Assembly: GCA_024684215.1 (NCBI GenBank)
Contig: JAIKXH010000092.1
Span: 1-64,000, forward strand
Direction of reading: 5' to 3'
Length of the DNA: 64,000 bases
Origin: Lachnospiraceae bacterium
GTDB taxonomy: Bacteria > Bacillota > Clostridia > Lachnospirales > Lachnospiraceae
The notes under the pieces are model-generated. The model was given only the letters and a program-made list of their open reading frames with translations, did not search any database and was not told the origin of the DNA. Positions 53,137 to 61,129 of this stretch are shown here, one piece after another (position 1 is the stretch's first letter; every line of letters begins with the position of its first letter). Made by a program: the position numbers and the translations under genes.

Positions 53137-53161
53137 GCCTTCCTAATCGGAAGGCTTTTTT
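53137..53161 (+). terminator. Hairpin with T run in the liv leader (terminator or attenuator)
   Basis: GCCTTCC (53137-53143) and GGAAGGC (53149-53155) form a stem followed by six T. It lies between the presumed liv promoter and livJ, so it may end the GGDEF transcript or attenuate the liv operon. Confidence 0.7.
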
Positions 53162-53205
53162 GGTAGAATCGCAGATAGCGAAATAAGCTTTGGAGGAAAA
53201 TGATT

Positions 53206-54429
53206 ATGAAAAAGAAATTACTCTCTGTACTTCTTGCAGGTGTAATGGCACTTTCACTTGCTGCTTGCGGAGCAGGCGGATCAAGTGAGGGCGCAGCATC
53301 TTCAGATGCACTTCCCACAGCTCCCACCGAGGATGGAAGCCTTCAGGGAACTCTTAAGGTAGGTCTTATCGGACCTCTTACCGGAGGAGCAGCTCTTTAC
53401 GGAAACGCTGTTGATAACGGCGCAAAGATTGCCATCGAGGAGATCAACGCAGAAGGCGGCGCTTTCCAGATGGATTATAAGGCACAGGACGATGAGCATG
53501 ACGCAGAGAAATCTGTTAATGCATATAACCAGCTTAAGGACTGGGGCGTACAGGTTATCGTAGGTACCGTTACCACCACTCCTTGTATCGCAGTCAGTGC
53601 AGAAGCAAATACCGATCGTATCTTTATGCTCACTCCTTCAGCATCAGCTCAGGATGTAACCGCAAATAAGGATCAGACCTATCAGCTTTGCTTCTCAGAC
53701 CCTAACCAGGGTTCAGCATCAGCTCAGTATATTTCCGAGAACGGACTCGCTACCAAGGTTGCTATTATTTACAAGAACGACGATGCTTATTCAACCGGAA
53801 TTTATCAGACCTTTAAGGCTAAGGCTGATGAGCTCGGACTTGAGATCGTATCTGAGACCACTTTCATGGACGGAAGCGATAACGACTTTACCGTACAGCT
53901 TACAGATGCAAAGGACAAGGGCGCAGACCTCGTATTCCTTCCCATGTACTATACTCCCGCATCACTCATTCTTTCACAGGCTGATTCAATGGGCTATGCT
54001 CCTACATTCTTTGGTGTAGACGGTATGGACGGTATCCTTGGAATCGAGGGATTCGATACTTCTCTTGCTGAGGGAGTAATACTTCTTACTCCTTTCGCGG
54101 CAGATGCTACCGATGATCTTACAGTTAACTTTGTTACAAAATTCCAGGAAGCATATGGCGAGACTCCTATTCAGTTTGCAGCAGACGGATATGATTGCCC
54201 TAAGGTAATCTATGTAGCTCTTCAGAAGTATGCATCTGAAAACGGTGGACTCAATGTTGATGAGTTATCGGCTTCAGACCTTTGCCGAATTCTTATCTCT
54301 GTTCTTTCAGACTCTTCATTTGCAGTAGACGGTGTTACAGGTCAGAGCATGCAGTGGTCTGCAAACGGAGAAGTTAACAAGGCTCCTAAGGGTATGGTTA
54401 TTAAGGACGGCGTATACGTAGGACTTTAA
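53206..54429 (+). CDS. livJ: Branched-chain amino acid ABC transporter substrate-binding lipoprotein
   Basis: ATG 53206 (MKKKLLSVLLAGVMALSLAACG) is nine bases after GGAGG and gives a lipoprotein signal with the LAAC box; ATG 53200 is possible but too close to the ribosome site. A Gly/Ser/Ala linker leads to a type I periplasmic binding fold (VGLIGPLTGGAALYGNAVDNGAKIA). It captures Leu, Ile, Val or a related compound outside the membrane; the exact ligand cannot be read from sequence. Confidence 0.93.
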   Translation: MKKKLLSVLLAGVMALSLAACGAGGSSEGAASSDALPTAPTEDGSLQGTLKVGLIGPLTGGAALYGNAVDNGAKIAIEEINAEGGAFQMDYKAQDDEHDAEKSVNAYNQLKDWGVQVIVGTVTTTPCIAVSAEANTDRIFMLTPSASAQDVTANKDQTYQLCFSDPNQGSASAQYISENGLATKVAIIYKNDDAYSTGIYQTFKAKADELGLEIVSETTFMDGSDNDFTVQLTDAKDKGADLVFLPMYYTPASLILSQADSMGYAPTFFGVDGMDGILGIEGFDTSLAEGVILLTPFAADATDDLTVNFVTKFQEAYGETPIQFAADGYDCPKVIYVALQKYASENGGLNVDELSASDLCRILISVLSDSSFAVDGVTGQSMQWSANGEVNKAPKGMVIKDGVYVGL

Positions 54430-54462
54430 TCCATACTGATTATTATACTTGAAAATAATTAG

Positions 54463-54531
54463 TCGGGGCTGTCATCGCGGCGGCCCCGGTTATTTACTTT
54501 AAGGGGAATTTAAGTATTTCCTTTAAAGTAA
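54463..54531 (+). repeat. Two consecutive hairpins between livJ and livH
   Basis: CGGGGC/GCCCCG (about 54463-54487) is followed by TACTTTAAG and its partner CTTTAAAGTA (54496-54531). Neither has a long T run, so they may stabilise the livJ message or partly terminate it, giving more binding protein than permease. Confidence 0.6.
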
Positions 54532-54580
54532 ATAAATTTTGTAAGCTGCGATATTAGATTATTTATCGAGAGGGAACAAT

Positions 54581-55453
54581 ATGTTAAATTATCTGATCAG
54601 TGGAATAAGCCTGGGCAGTGTTTATGCAATAATTGCTCTTGGCTATACAATGGTTTATGGAATTGCGAAGATGCTTAATTTCGCGCACGGAGATGTAATT
54701 ATGGTCGGAGGATATGCGGCGTTTTGTGCGTCTACATATCTTGGATGGCCCATACCTCTTTGCATACTTTTTTCAATGATGATATGTACAATTTTAGGTA
54801 TTGTTATTGAAAAGCTTGCTTATAAGCCTCTTCGAAATGCTACAAGCCTTGCAGTACTTATTACCGCAATCGGAGTATCATATTTCCTCCAGAATATTGC
54901 ACTTCTTATCTGGACATCAAATCCCAAGGCATTTCCCAATATGGCTAATTTTATTCCGGCTATCAGCCTTGGAGATACAACCATATCATCCACAACAATC
55001 ATTACCATAATAGCCAGTGTGATAATCATGATAGGACTTACCCTATTTACAGGTAAAACAAAGATGGGCAAGGCTATGCGTGCCGTGTCCGAGGATAAGG
55101 GAGCGGCTCAGCTTATGGGAATCAACGTAAATGCCACGATTTCCATTACGTTTGCAATTGGTTCGGGACTTGCTGCAATAGCGGGCGTGCTGCTTTGCTC
55201 TGCATATCCTACGCTTATGCCCACCACCGGTTCTATGCCCGGTATCAAGGCGTTTACCGCTGCGGTACTCGGTGGAATCGGCTCAATCCCCGGAGCAATG
55301 CTCGGAGGAATATTACTCGGAATTTTAGAGAAATTTGCTCAGGCGTACATTTCAACTCAGCTTTCCGATGCAATTGTTTTTGCGGCGCTTATTGTGGTGC
55401 TGCTTGTAAAACCTACCGGTCTTCTTGGCAAGAAGATTACGGAGAAGGTCTAA
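54581..55453 (+). CDS. livH: Branched-chain amino acid ABC permease LivH
   Basis: The 290-residue polytopic protein begins MLNYLISGISLGSVYAIIALGYTMVYGIAKMLNFAHGD-type, the LivH start, and contains GKTKMGKAMRAVSEDKGAAQLMGIN, the coupling loop. It forms half of the membrane channel. GAGAGGG precedes the ATG. Confidence 0.96.
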   Translation: MLNYLISGISLGSVYAIIALGYTMVYGIAKMLNFAHGDVIMVGGYAAFCASTYLGWPIPLCILFSMMICTILGIVIEKLAYKPLRNATSLAVLITAIGVSYFLQNIALLIWTSNPKAFPNMANFIPAISLGDTTISSTTIITIIASVIIMIGLTLFTGKTKMGKAMRAVSEDKGAAQLMGINVNATISITFAIGSGLAAIAGVLLCSAYPTLMPTTGSMPGIKAFTAAVLGGIGSIPGAMLGGILLGILEKFAQAYISTQLSDAIVFAALIVVLLVKPTGLLGKKITEKV

Positions 55454-55471
55454 GGAAGGAGGTTGATTGAA

Positions 55472-56551
55472 ATGGGAAAAAAGGTTAACTTCCTCGGAAA
55501 AACGAATAAGAATTCTTTAAAAGGACTTATAAATTTTGGGATAATAATCGTGTTTTACGCGTTTATTACCATACTTAAGGGGGCAGGCGGACTTACAAAT
55601 GCACTTGAAGGTCAGCTTATACCTATATGCGCATACATTATAATGGCTCTTTCGCTTAACCTTGTTGTAGGTATCTCCGGAGAGCTTTCACTCGGACATG
55701 CCGGATTTATGAGTGTAGGTGCTTTTACCGGTGTTATAGTCGCGGGCGCGATGAAGTATAACGGAGTAAATGCAAACGCCCCCAGACTTATCGTTGCGAT
55801 TGTTGTAGGTGCGATTCTTGCCGCTATAGCTGGAATTTTGATAGGTATCCCCGTACTGCGCCTTCGCGGAGACTATCTTGCGATTGTTACACTTGCTTTT
55901 GGTGAGATTATAAAAAATGTACTCAACTGCTTATATGTCGGTATTGATAATGCGGGATTACATTTCTCTGTTACGGATGAAGCCCATATGGATATGGCTG
56001 CGGGAGGAACAACACTTGTAAGAGGACCTATGGGTGCTGTCGGAGTCGCTAAGGCTTCTTCATTTATAGCAGGCATTATTCTTATACTTATTGTGCTTTT
56101 TGTGATCCAGAACCTTGTAAACAGCCGCACAGGAAGAGCAATCATGGCCATCCGTGACAATAGAATAGCGGCGGAGGCTTCCGGAATAAATGTTACAAAA
56201 TACAAGATGATCGCTTTTGTTACATCAGCGGGAATAGCCGGAGCGGCAGGCGCACTTTATGCGCTTAATTACTCGACTATCGTTCCCAAGAAATTTGATT
56301 TTAATACATCAATTCTTGTACTTGTATTCGTTGTATTGGGCGGTATCGGTAATATGACGGGATCTATTATAGCTGCGGCGGTTCTTACAGTTCTTCCCGA
56401 ACTGTTCAGACAGTTCCAGGATTACCGTATGCTGGTATATGCAATAGTGCTTATACTTGTAATGATTGCCACCAACAATGAAAAGATAAAAGCTTTGTGG
56501 AAGCGATTTTCCGCGATTTTCTCAAAGAAAGGGGGCAACGTAAATGAGTAA
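55472..56551 (+). CDS. livM: Branched-chain amino acid ABC permease LivM
   Basis: ATG 55472 (MGKKVNFLGKTNKNS) is nine bases after GGAGG; a TTG at 55463 would abut it. The 359-residue polytopic protein has the LivM elements GISGELSLGHAGFMSVGAF and NSRTGRAIMAIRDNRIAAEASGIN. It overlaps livG by eight bases. Confidence 0.96.
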   Translation: MGKKVNFLGKTNKNSLKGLINFGIIIVFYAFITILKGAGGLTNALEGQLIPICAYIIMALSLNLVVGISGELSLGHAGFMSVGAFTGVIVAGAMKYNGVNANAPRLIVAIVVGAILAAIAGILIGIPVLRLRGDYLAIVTLAFGEIIKNVLNCLYVGIDNAGLHFSVTDEAHMDMAAGGTTLVRGPMGAVGVAKASSFIAGIILILIVLFVIQNLVNSRTGRAIMAIRDNRIAAEASGINVTKYKMIAFVTSAGIAGAAGALYALNYSTIVPKKFDFNTSILVLVFVVLGGIGNMTGSIIAAAVLTVLPELFRQFQDYRMLVYAIVLILVMIATNNEKIKALWKRFSAIFSKKGGNVNE

Positions 56552-57401
56552 TAATCCTAATGAGACAAAATACGTTGAAGTTCCCGGACCCGGAAAAATT
56601 CCCGAGAGAGATAAGGGCAAGCGCCCGGTACTTGAGGCAAGCCATCTCGGAATAGATTTTGGCGGGCTTACCGCAGTTGACGAGTTCAATATCGCCATAG
56701 GTGCAACGGAGATCGGCGGACTTATAGGGCCGAACGGTGCAGGTAAGACTACTGTATTCAACCTTCTTACCAAGGTTTACCAGCCTACAAGAGGCGTTAT
56801 CATGCTTGACGGTAAAGATACTCACGGTATGAATACCACCCAGGCAAACCAGGCGGGTATTGCCCGTACCTTCCAGAATATCAGACTTTTTGATAAGTTG
56901 ACGGTTGAGGAAAATGTTAAGATAGGACTTCACAATTCGATAGGATATCACCTTCCTTCGGCTGTTTTAAGACTTCCGAGATATTGGAAGGAGGAGAAGA
57001 AAGCTCACGAGAGAGCGTTAGAGCTCCTTGATATTTTTGATATGGCAGACTTAGCGGATGTACGTTCCGCTTCACTTCCCTACGGTGCTCAGAGAAGACT
57101 TGAGATTGTAAGAGCTCTTGCCACCAATCCTAAGATATTGCTTTTGGATGAGCCTGCTGCCGGAATGAACCCCTCAGAGACTGAGGAACTTATGAACAAT
57201 ATCAGAAAGATCCGCGATACATTTAATATTGCAGTCCTTCTCATAGAGCATGATATGAACCTTGTAATGGGTATCTGTGAGAATATCATAGTACTCAATT
57301 TCGGTAAGATTATCGCCAAAGGAACTCCCATAGAGATTCAGAATAATCCCAAGGTTATCGAAGCATACCTTGGAAATTCCGGCGAAGAAGGGGAGGAATA
57401 A
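56544..57401 (+). CDS. livG: Branched-chain amino acid ABC ATPase LivG
   Basis: The 285-residue ATPase has Walker A GPNGAGKTT, Q-loop FQNIRLF, Walker B LLLDEPAAGMNP and the extended LivG C terminus. The usual LSGGQ signature is changed to LPYGAQRR, as common in LivG. An N-terminal stretch of about 30 residues precedes the ABC fold. It energises transport together with LivF. Confidence 0.96.
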   Translation: MSNNPNETKYVEVPGPGKIPERDKGKRPVLEASHLGIDFGGLTAVDEFNIAIGATEIGGLIGPNGAGKTTVFNLLTKVYQPTRGVIMLDGKDTHGMNTTQANQAGIARTFQNIRLFDKLTVEENVKIGLHNSIGYHLPSAVLRLPRYWKEEKKAHERALELLDIFDMADLADVRSASLPYGAQRRLEIVRALATNPKILLLDEPAAGMNPSETEELMNNIRKIRDTFNIAVLLIEHDMNLVMGICENIIVLNFGKIIAKGTPIEIQNNPKVIEAYLGNSGEEGEE

Positions 57402-57403
57402 TA

Positions 57404-58117
57404 ATGGCTGATACACTTCTTAAAGTAGAGGATTTAAATGTTTATTACGGAAGCATCCATGCGATAAAAGGTATTTCCTTTGAAGTAAAAGAGGGAGAGA
57501 TCGTTACTCTTATAGGAGCAAACGGTGCAGGAAAATCCACCACCCTCAATACTGTTGCGGGACTTTTAAAGCCCAGAACCGGAAATATAGAGTTTTGCTC
57601 AAAAAGCCTTGTGGGTGTACCGGCACATAAAATAATAAAAGACGGACTTGCGCTTTGCCCCGAGGGAAGAAGAGTGTTTTTACAGCTTTCCGTAAAGGAA
57701 AACCTTGAGATGGGTGCTTATACAAGACCTGATTCGGAACTCGCCGAATCAATCGAAAAGGTATACGAGCTCTTCCCGAGATTAAAGGAGAGATACAAGC
57801 AGGTTGCGGGTACGCTTTCCGGCGGTGAGCAGCAGATGCTTGCAATGGGAAGAGCGCTTATGAGTAAGCCTCGTCTTATGATGCTTGACGAGCCCTCAAT
57901 GGGACTTGCACCTATTTTGGTTGACCAGATTTTTGATATAATCAAGGACCTTCATAAATCGGGAACAACTATTCTTCTTGTAGAACAGAATGCCAGAAAA
58001 GCTCTTGCCATCGCAGACAGAGCGTACGTACTTGAAACGGGAAAGATAGTTAATACCGGAACCGGAAGCGAACTTTTACATGATGACAGTGTAAGAAAAG
58101 CATATCTCGGCGGATGA
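57404..58117 (+). CDS. livF: Branched-chain amino acid ABC ATPase LivF
   Basis: The 237-residue ATPase has Walker A GANGAGKST, signature LSGGEQQMLAMGRALM and Walker B LMMLDEPSMGLAP. It starts two bases after livG. Last gene of the operon. Confidence 0.97.
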   Translation: MADTLLKVEDLNVYYGSIHAIKGISFEVKEGEIVTLIGANGAGKSTTLNTVAGLLKPRTGNIEFCSKSLVGVPAHKIIKDGLALCPEGRRVFLQLSVKENLEMGAYTRPDSELAESIEKVYELFPRLKERYKQVAGTLSGGEQQMLAMGRALMSKPRLMMLDEPSMGLAPILVDQIFDIIKDLHKSGTTILLVEQNARKALAIADRAYVLETGKIVNTGTGSELLHDDSVRKAYLGG

Positions 58118-58191
58118 TAAAAAATAAGTCGCAAATGAGCTAAAAATCAATAAGAATTAATAACTATATAAAAACGAATAACTATATAAAA

Positions 58192-58238
58192 GCCGGCCGG
58201 CTGCAACAATAAGTGCAACCGACCGGATATTTTTTTAT
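58192..58238 (+). terminator. Terminator of the liv operon
   Basis: CCGGCCGGCTGCA pairs with TGCAACCGACCGG with two mismatches, followed by ATATTTTTTT. The rest of the 219-base gap to 58336 holds the repeat at 58272 and AT-rich sequence, including ATAACTATATAAAA twice (58160-58190). Confidence 0.75.
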
Positions 58239-58271
58239 ATGATAAAATGCTTGCTAAGCCTTGCTGCGAAA

Positions 58272-58327
58272 ATGCTTAAAAAATAAGAAAACGCTTAAAA
58301 TGCTTAAAAACTAAGAAAATACTTAAA
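58272..58327. repeat. 28-bp direct repeat, two copies
   Basis: Two adjacent AT-rich units (58272-58299 and 58300-58327) begin ATGCTTAAAAA and agree at about 25 of 28 positions. They lie between the convergent livF and zinc-ribbon genes. No function seen. Confidence 0.6.
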
Positions 58328-58336
58328 AGCTGGGTG

Positions 58337-59029
58337 TTAAACATCTCCGGTAAGTCTGATCTTTGGCCTTGCGGGATATTTCTCGAATGCAAACAGGCAG
58401 ATAAGTGCGGTGACGGCACCTAAAAGATCGTAATTTGATCCGAGAGGTGCAATGTTGTTTGCGTATTTTTCTCCGAGCTTAACTTCGGGAAGGCCTATTG
58501 AATATCCGAAATAAATGTAAGGAATCTTTTCATAAGAGATGGATGTTACTTCTTTTTTCTCCACAAAAAGGGCACGCTTTTCAGTGATTACCACACCGGT
58601 TTTACCGTGTACAAAGAGTCCCTCGTCATAGTAGAGGACTATATGCTCCCCGGGCTCGATGTAGGAAGATATCCTAGCTTTTATGCCGGTCAAATTGTCT
58701 TCTCTGATACCGGGAGCGGAGAGATCTTCGTTGGAAAAAAGATATGTTTTTATATAATCCTCAAGCTTTTCCGAAGAGTCGTATTCATTTAAGTATTTTA
58801 CGAAGGCGTTAATGGTCTCTGCACGCTTGGGAGTTTCCATTAGGTCATCGTAATGCCAATCATACAAAAACCAGTCTTTGACGATGAGCTCTCCGTTTTT
58901 GGGGGCTACGGCAGCAGATGTCGCCTCATCTAACGCGAATTCAGATCCGCAATAGGGACATATAAGTTTCCTCCTGTCCGGAGAAAGTTCCAATTTTCCT
59001 GAGCAATTGGGACATTTGTTAAGTTCCAT
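58337..59029 (-). CDS. Zinc-ribbon protein with PH-like domain
   Basis: The 230-residue protein starts with a zinc ribbon (CPNCSG and CPYCG, residues 6-28). The middle is helical. Residues about 130-180 (HGKTGVVITEKRALFVEKKEV) look like a bacterial PH-like domain, whose typical line is ITNKRLIF. A short hydrophobic segment (LLGAVTALICLFAFE) lies near the C terminus. Function unknown; related proteins are scattered through Clostridia. It has an AGGAATG-type ribosome site and stands alone between convergent liv genes and the divergent acyl operon. Confidence 0.6.
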   Translation of the reverse strand: MELNKCPNCSGKLELSPDRRKLICPYCGSEFALDEATSAAVAPKNGELIVKDWFLYDWHYDDLMETPKRAETINAFVKYLNEYDSSEKLEDYIKTYLFSNEDLSAPGIREDNLTGIKARISSYIEPGEHIVLYYDEGLFVHGKTGVVITEKRALFVEKKEVTSISYEKIPYIYFGYSIGLPEVKLGEKYANNIAPLGSNYDLLGAVTALICLFAFEKYPARPKIRLTGDV

Positions 59030-59220
59030 CTTACATTCCTTTCGGTAAAAAAATTTAATAATTTACTCTTCTCTATTTTACAGCAACACAGCGCCTTATT
59101 CAAATAAAAAAACGTTAAAAGGTTGCCTTATTTTGAATTATGTGAGAAAATAAGTCGTTGTAGTGTGCCCTCGGAAGTCAATGACGAAAGAAGGATACGC
59201 GCTGCGATGCGGAGATAACT

Positions 59221-59964
59221 ATGAAGATTTTGCTGTTAAACGGAAGCCTCAGAGGGGGCAGAAGTTCATCACTAAAGGTTGCCCATGCTTTTATAGACGG
59301 CATGATGGAAGTCCTTCCCGATGCGGAACTTACCGAGGTAGCTTTAAAAGATAAAAAAATTGAACATTGCATGGGATGTCTTTGCTGCTGGAAAAATGAT
59401 AAGGGCAAATGTGTTATCCATGATGATATGGATGAACTGAGGGATCTGGTGATGGCGAGTGACGTTATCATCGAGAGCTTTCCTCTTTATTTTTTCGGCC
59501 AGCCGTCTAAAATGAAGGCTTTTGTGGACAGAATGATTTCCTATGTATCCGAGTATCGCGGAGTGGGAGGCAACGAAGAGAGCGGAAGTTTTCTTCATAA
59601 AATGCGTTATCCGGAGCTTATGAAAAAGAAGCTTGTGCTTGTCTCGAGCTGCGGCTACGAAAAGACAGAAGGCTGTTACGGTCCCATAAAGCAGCAGTAT
59701 GATATTATATGCGGCGAGGGTAATTATACACTTATTACATGTGCTCAGGGCGGTATGATTGCCGAGGAAACGTTGCAGTCAAAGGTTGAAAAGTATTTAG
59801 TGAGATTTACCGAGGCAGGCAGAGAATTTGCCGAAAAAGGAAAGGTCAGCGATGAGACGCTGGAAAAGCTCGCTGTTCCGATGCTTGGACATAATACATT
59901 TGAGAGAATCATAAATCTCAACTGGGACGACCCGAATGTCGGTCCTTATGGCAGAAAGAGTTAA
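59221..59964 (+). CDS. Iron-sulfur flavoprotein-like NAD(P)H-dependent reductase
   Basis: The 247-residue protein has the flavodoxin-like FMN-binding start MKILLLNGSLRGGRSSSLKVA and a Cys cluster HCMGCLCCWKNDKGKC (about residues 49-64). In iron-sulfur flavoproteins such a cluster holds a 4Fe-4S centre, and IIESFPLYFFGQPSKMKAF matches the FMN-site region. The C-terminal third is unassigned. It is two bases from the acyltransferase gene and heads the acyl carrier/ketosynthase operon. It may reduce a product of that pathway or simply travel with it. Confidence 0.75.
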   Translation: MKILLLNGSLRGGRSSSLKVAHAFIDGMMEVLPDAELTEVALKDKKIEHCMGCLCCWKNDKGKCVIHDDMDELRDLVMASDVIIESFPLYFFGQPSKMKAFVDRMISYVSEYRGVGGNEESGSFLHKMRYPELMKKKLVLVSSCGYEKTEGCYGPIKQQYDIICGEGNYTLITCAQGGMIAEETLQSKVEKYLVRFTEAGREFAEKGKVSDETLEKLAVPMLGHNTFERIINLNWDDPNVGPYGRKS

Positions 59965-59966
59965 TA

Positions 59967-60608
59967 ATGTCTTTTTTTAACGCTGTTTTAAAAGGAATTG
60001 CAAAGTTTTTATTTTGGGCTGCCTATCCGGTGCTGAGAGTCATATATCCCATGAAATTTCATTGGGAGGACAAGGCGCTTACGGAAAAGGCTTTATCCGG
60101 AAGTTGTGTCGTTTTCTCAAACCATCTGGGATACGTAGAGGGGCTTTATATGACAAGGCTTCTCAAAAAGTATCGTGTATGGACTTTTGTTGGCAAGGAT
60201 TGGTATGAAAAAAAGCCGATTAATTGGCTCTTCAGAAATCTTCCTTACATCTCGATAGACAGAAAGAGCGGACTTGATACACAGTGGCTCGACAGTACAA
60301 AGGAAATTATGGCAGGAGGCTCTTCCATATATATTTTGCCGGAAGGACATACAAGCCCGGCGGGTAGCATGGATACTTTCAAACCCGGATTTTTGGTCCT
60401 TGCAAAACAGACCGGGGCAACCCCGGTACCTGTATTTATCAGCAGAAAGATTAAGCCTTTCAGGCTTACACATCTTGTTATAGGAAAGCCGTTGGAACTA
60501 GATCTCAATGAGAAGGGAAGACCTTCACTGGTACTAAAAAAGTACTGTGAGGAATGTAAAAATTATGTCGGGGAGCTGGGCGAAAAGCTTGGCAGAGGGG
60601 AAGTGTAA
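59967..60608 (+). CDS. PlsC-type lysophospholipid/acyl acyltransferase
   Basis: The 213-residue protein has an N-terminal hydrophobic segment and the acyltransferase motifs: NHLGYVE (N52-E58) in place of the usual NHx4D, FRNLPYISIDRKSG and LPEGHTSPAGSMDTFKPG. The His is kept; Glu replaces the catalytic Asp partner at residue 58. It would transfer an acyl group from ACP or CoA to an alcohol acceptor. In this operon it may attach the product of the ketosynthase to a lipid. Confidence 0.85.
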   Translation: MSFFNAVLKGIAKFLFWAAYPVLRVIYPMKFHWEDKALTEKALSGSCVVFSNHLGYVEGLYMTRLLKKYRVWTFVGKDWYEKKPINWLFRNLPYISIDRKSGLDTQWLDSTKEIMAGGSSIYILPEGHTSPAGSMDTFKPGFLVLAKQTGATPVPVFISRKIKPFRLTHLVIGKPLELDLNEKGRPSLVLKKYCEECKNYVGELGEKLGRGEV

Positions 60609-60618
60609 ATGCTTATGA

Positions 60619-60630
60619 CCGCTTAAGCGG
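60619..60630. repeat. Palindrome CCGCTTAAGCGG, second occurrence
   Basis: This 12-base palindrome, identical to the core at 16752-16763, lies in the gap between the acyltransferase and acyl carrier protein genes. A related CCGCTTTAGCGG is at 61021-61032. Confidence 0.6.
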
Positions 60631-60701
60631 ATTCATATAAATAAGGATATTTATCTTTGATAAATCAATCCATAGACTTATTATACGAAAGGAATTAAAA
60701 A

Positions 60702-60950
60702 ATGAACGAGAAAGAACTTGAAGTAGCAGCTAAGATCAAGAGCATGGTTTCTGAGAACCTTAATATTCCCGAGGAAGAGCTTGATTATGAGATTCCTCTT
60801 TTCGGTGACGGTATCGGACTTGATTCCGTAGATTCACTTGAGATTATCGCATGCATCGACAATGAGTTTGGTGTAGTAATGACCGGTGTTCCCAAGGAGC
60901 ACTTCTACAACGTTACCAGCCTTACAAAGTATGTTGTAGAGCATATGTAA
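60702..60950 (+). CDS. Acyl carrier protein
   Basis: The 82-residue acidic protein has the phosphopantetheine site GIGLDSVDSLEII (Ser in DSVD) and the normal four-helix ACP length. It is probably dedicated to the ketosynthase gene that follows and not the general fatty acid ACP. AAAGGAA precedes its ATG. Confidence 0.93.
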   Translation: MNEKELEVAAKIKSMVSENLNIPEEELDYEIPLFGDGIGLDSVDSLEIIACIDNEFGVVMTGVPKEHFYNVTSLTKYVVEHM

Positions 60951-60961
60951 TATCAAGTAAT

Positions 60962-61003
60962 AAATGGTGGCTTTACGTGTTTTTTGCACTAAAGCCACCA
61001 TTT
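60962..61003 (+). repeat. Strong intercistronic hairpin after the ACP gene
   Basis: AAATGGTGGCTTT (60962-60974) pairs perfectly with AAAGCCACCATTT (60991-61003). There is no T run after it, so partial termination or message protection, raising ACP levels over the following gene, is likely. Confidence 0.7.
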
Positions 61004-61129
61004 AAGACGCATATTCAAAACCGCTTTAGCGGTTGTTAATTAAGATGATTATTCCACTGCAACCGGAGCCCTGGCGGTAAACCGGTTTATAGTTGTGTTT
61101 ATAAATATTTAAGTTAAGGAGCAAACCAA

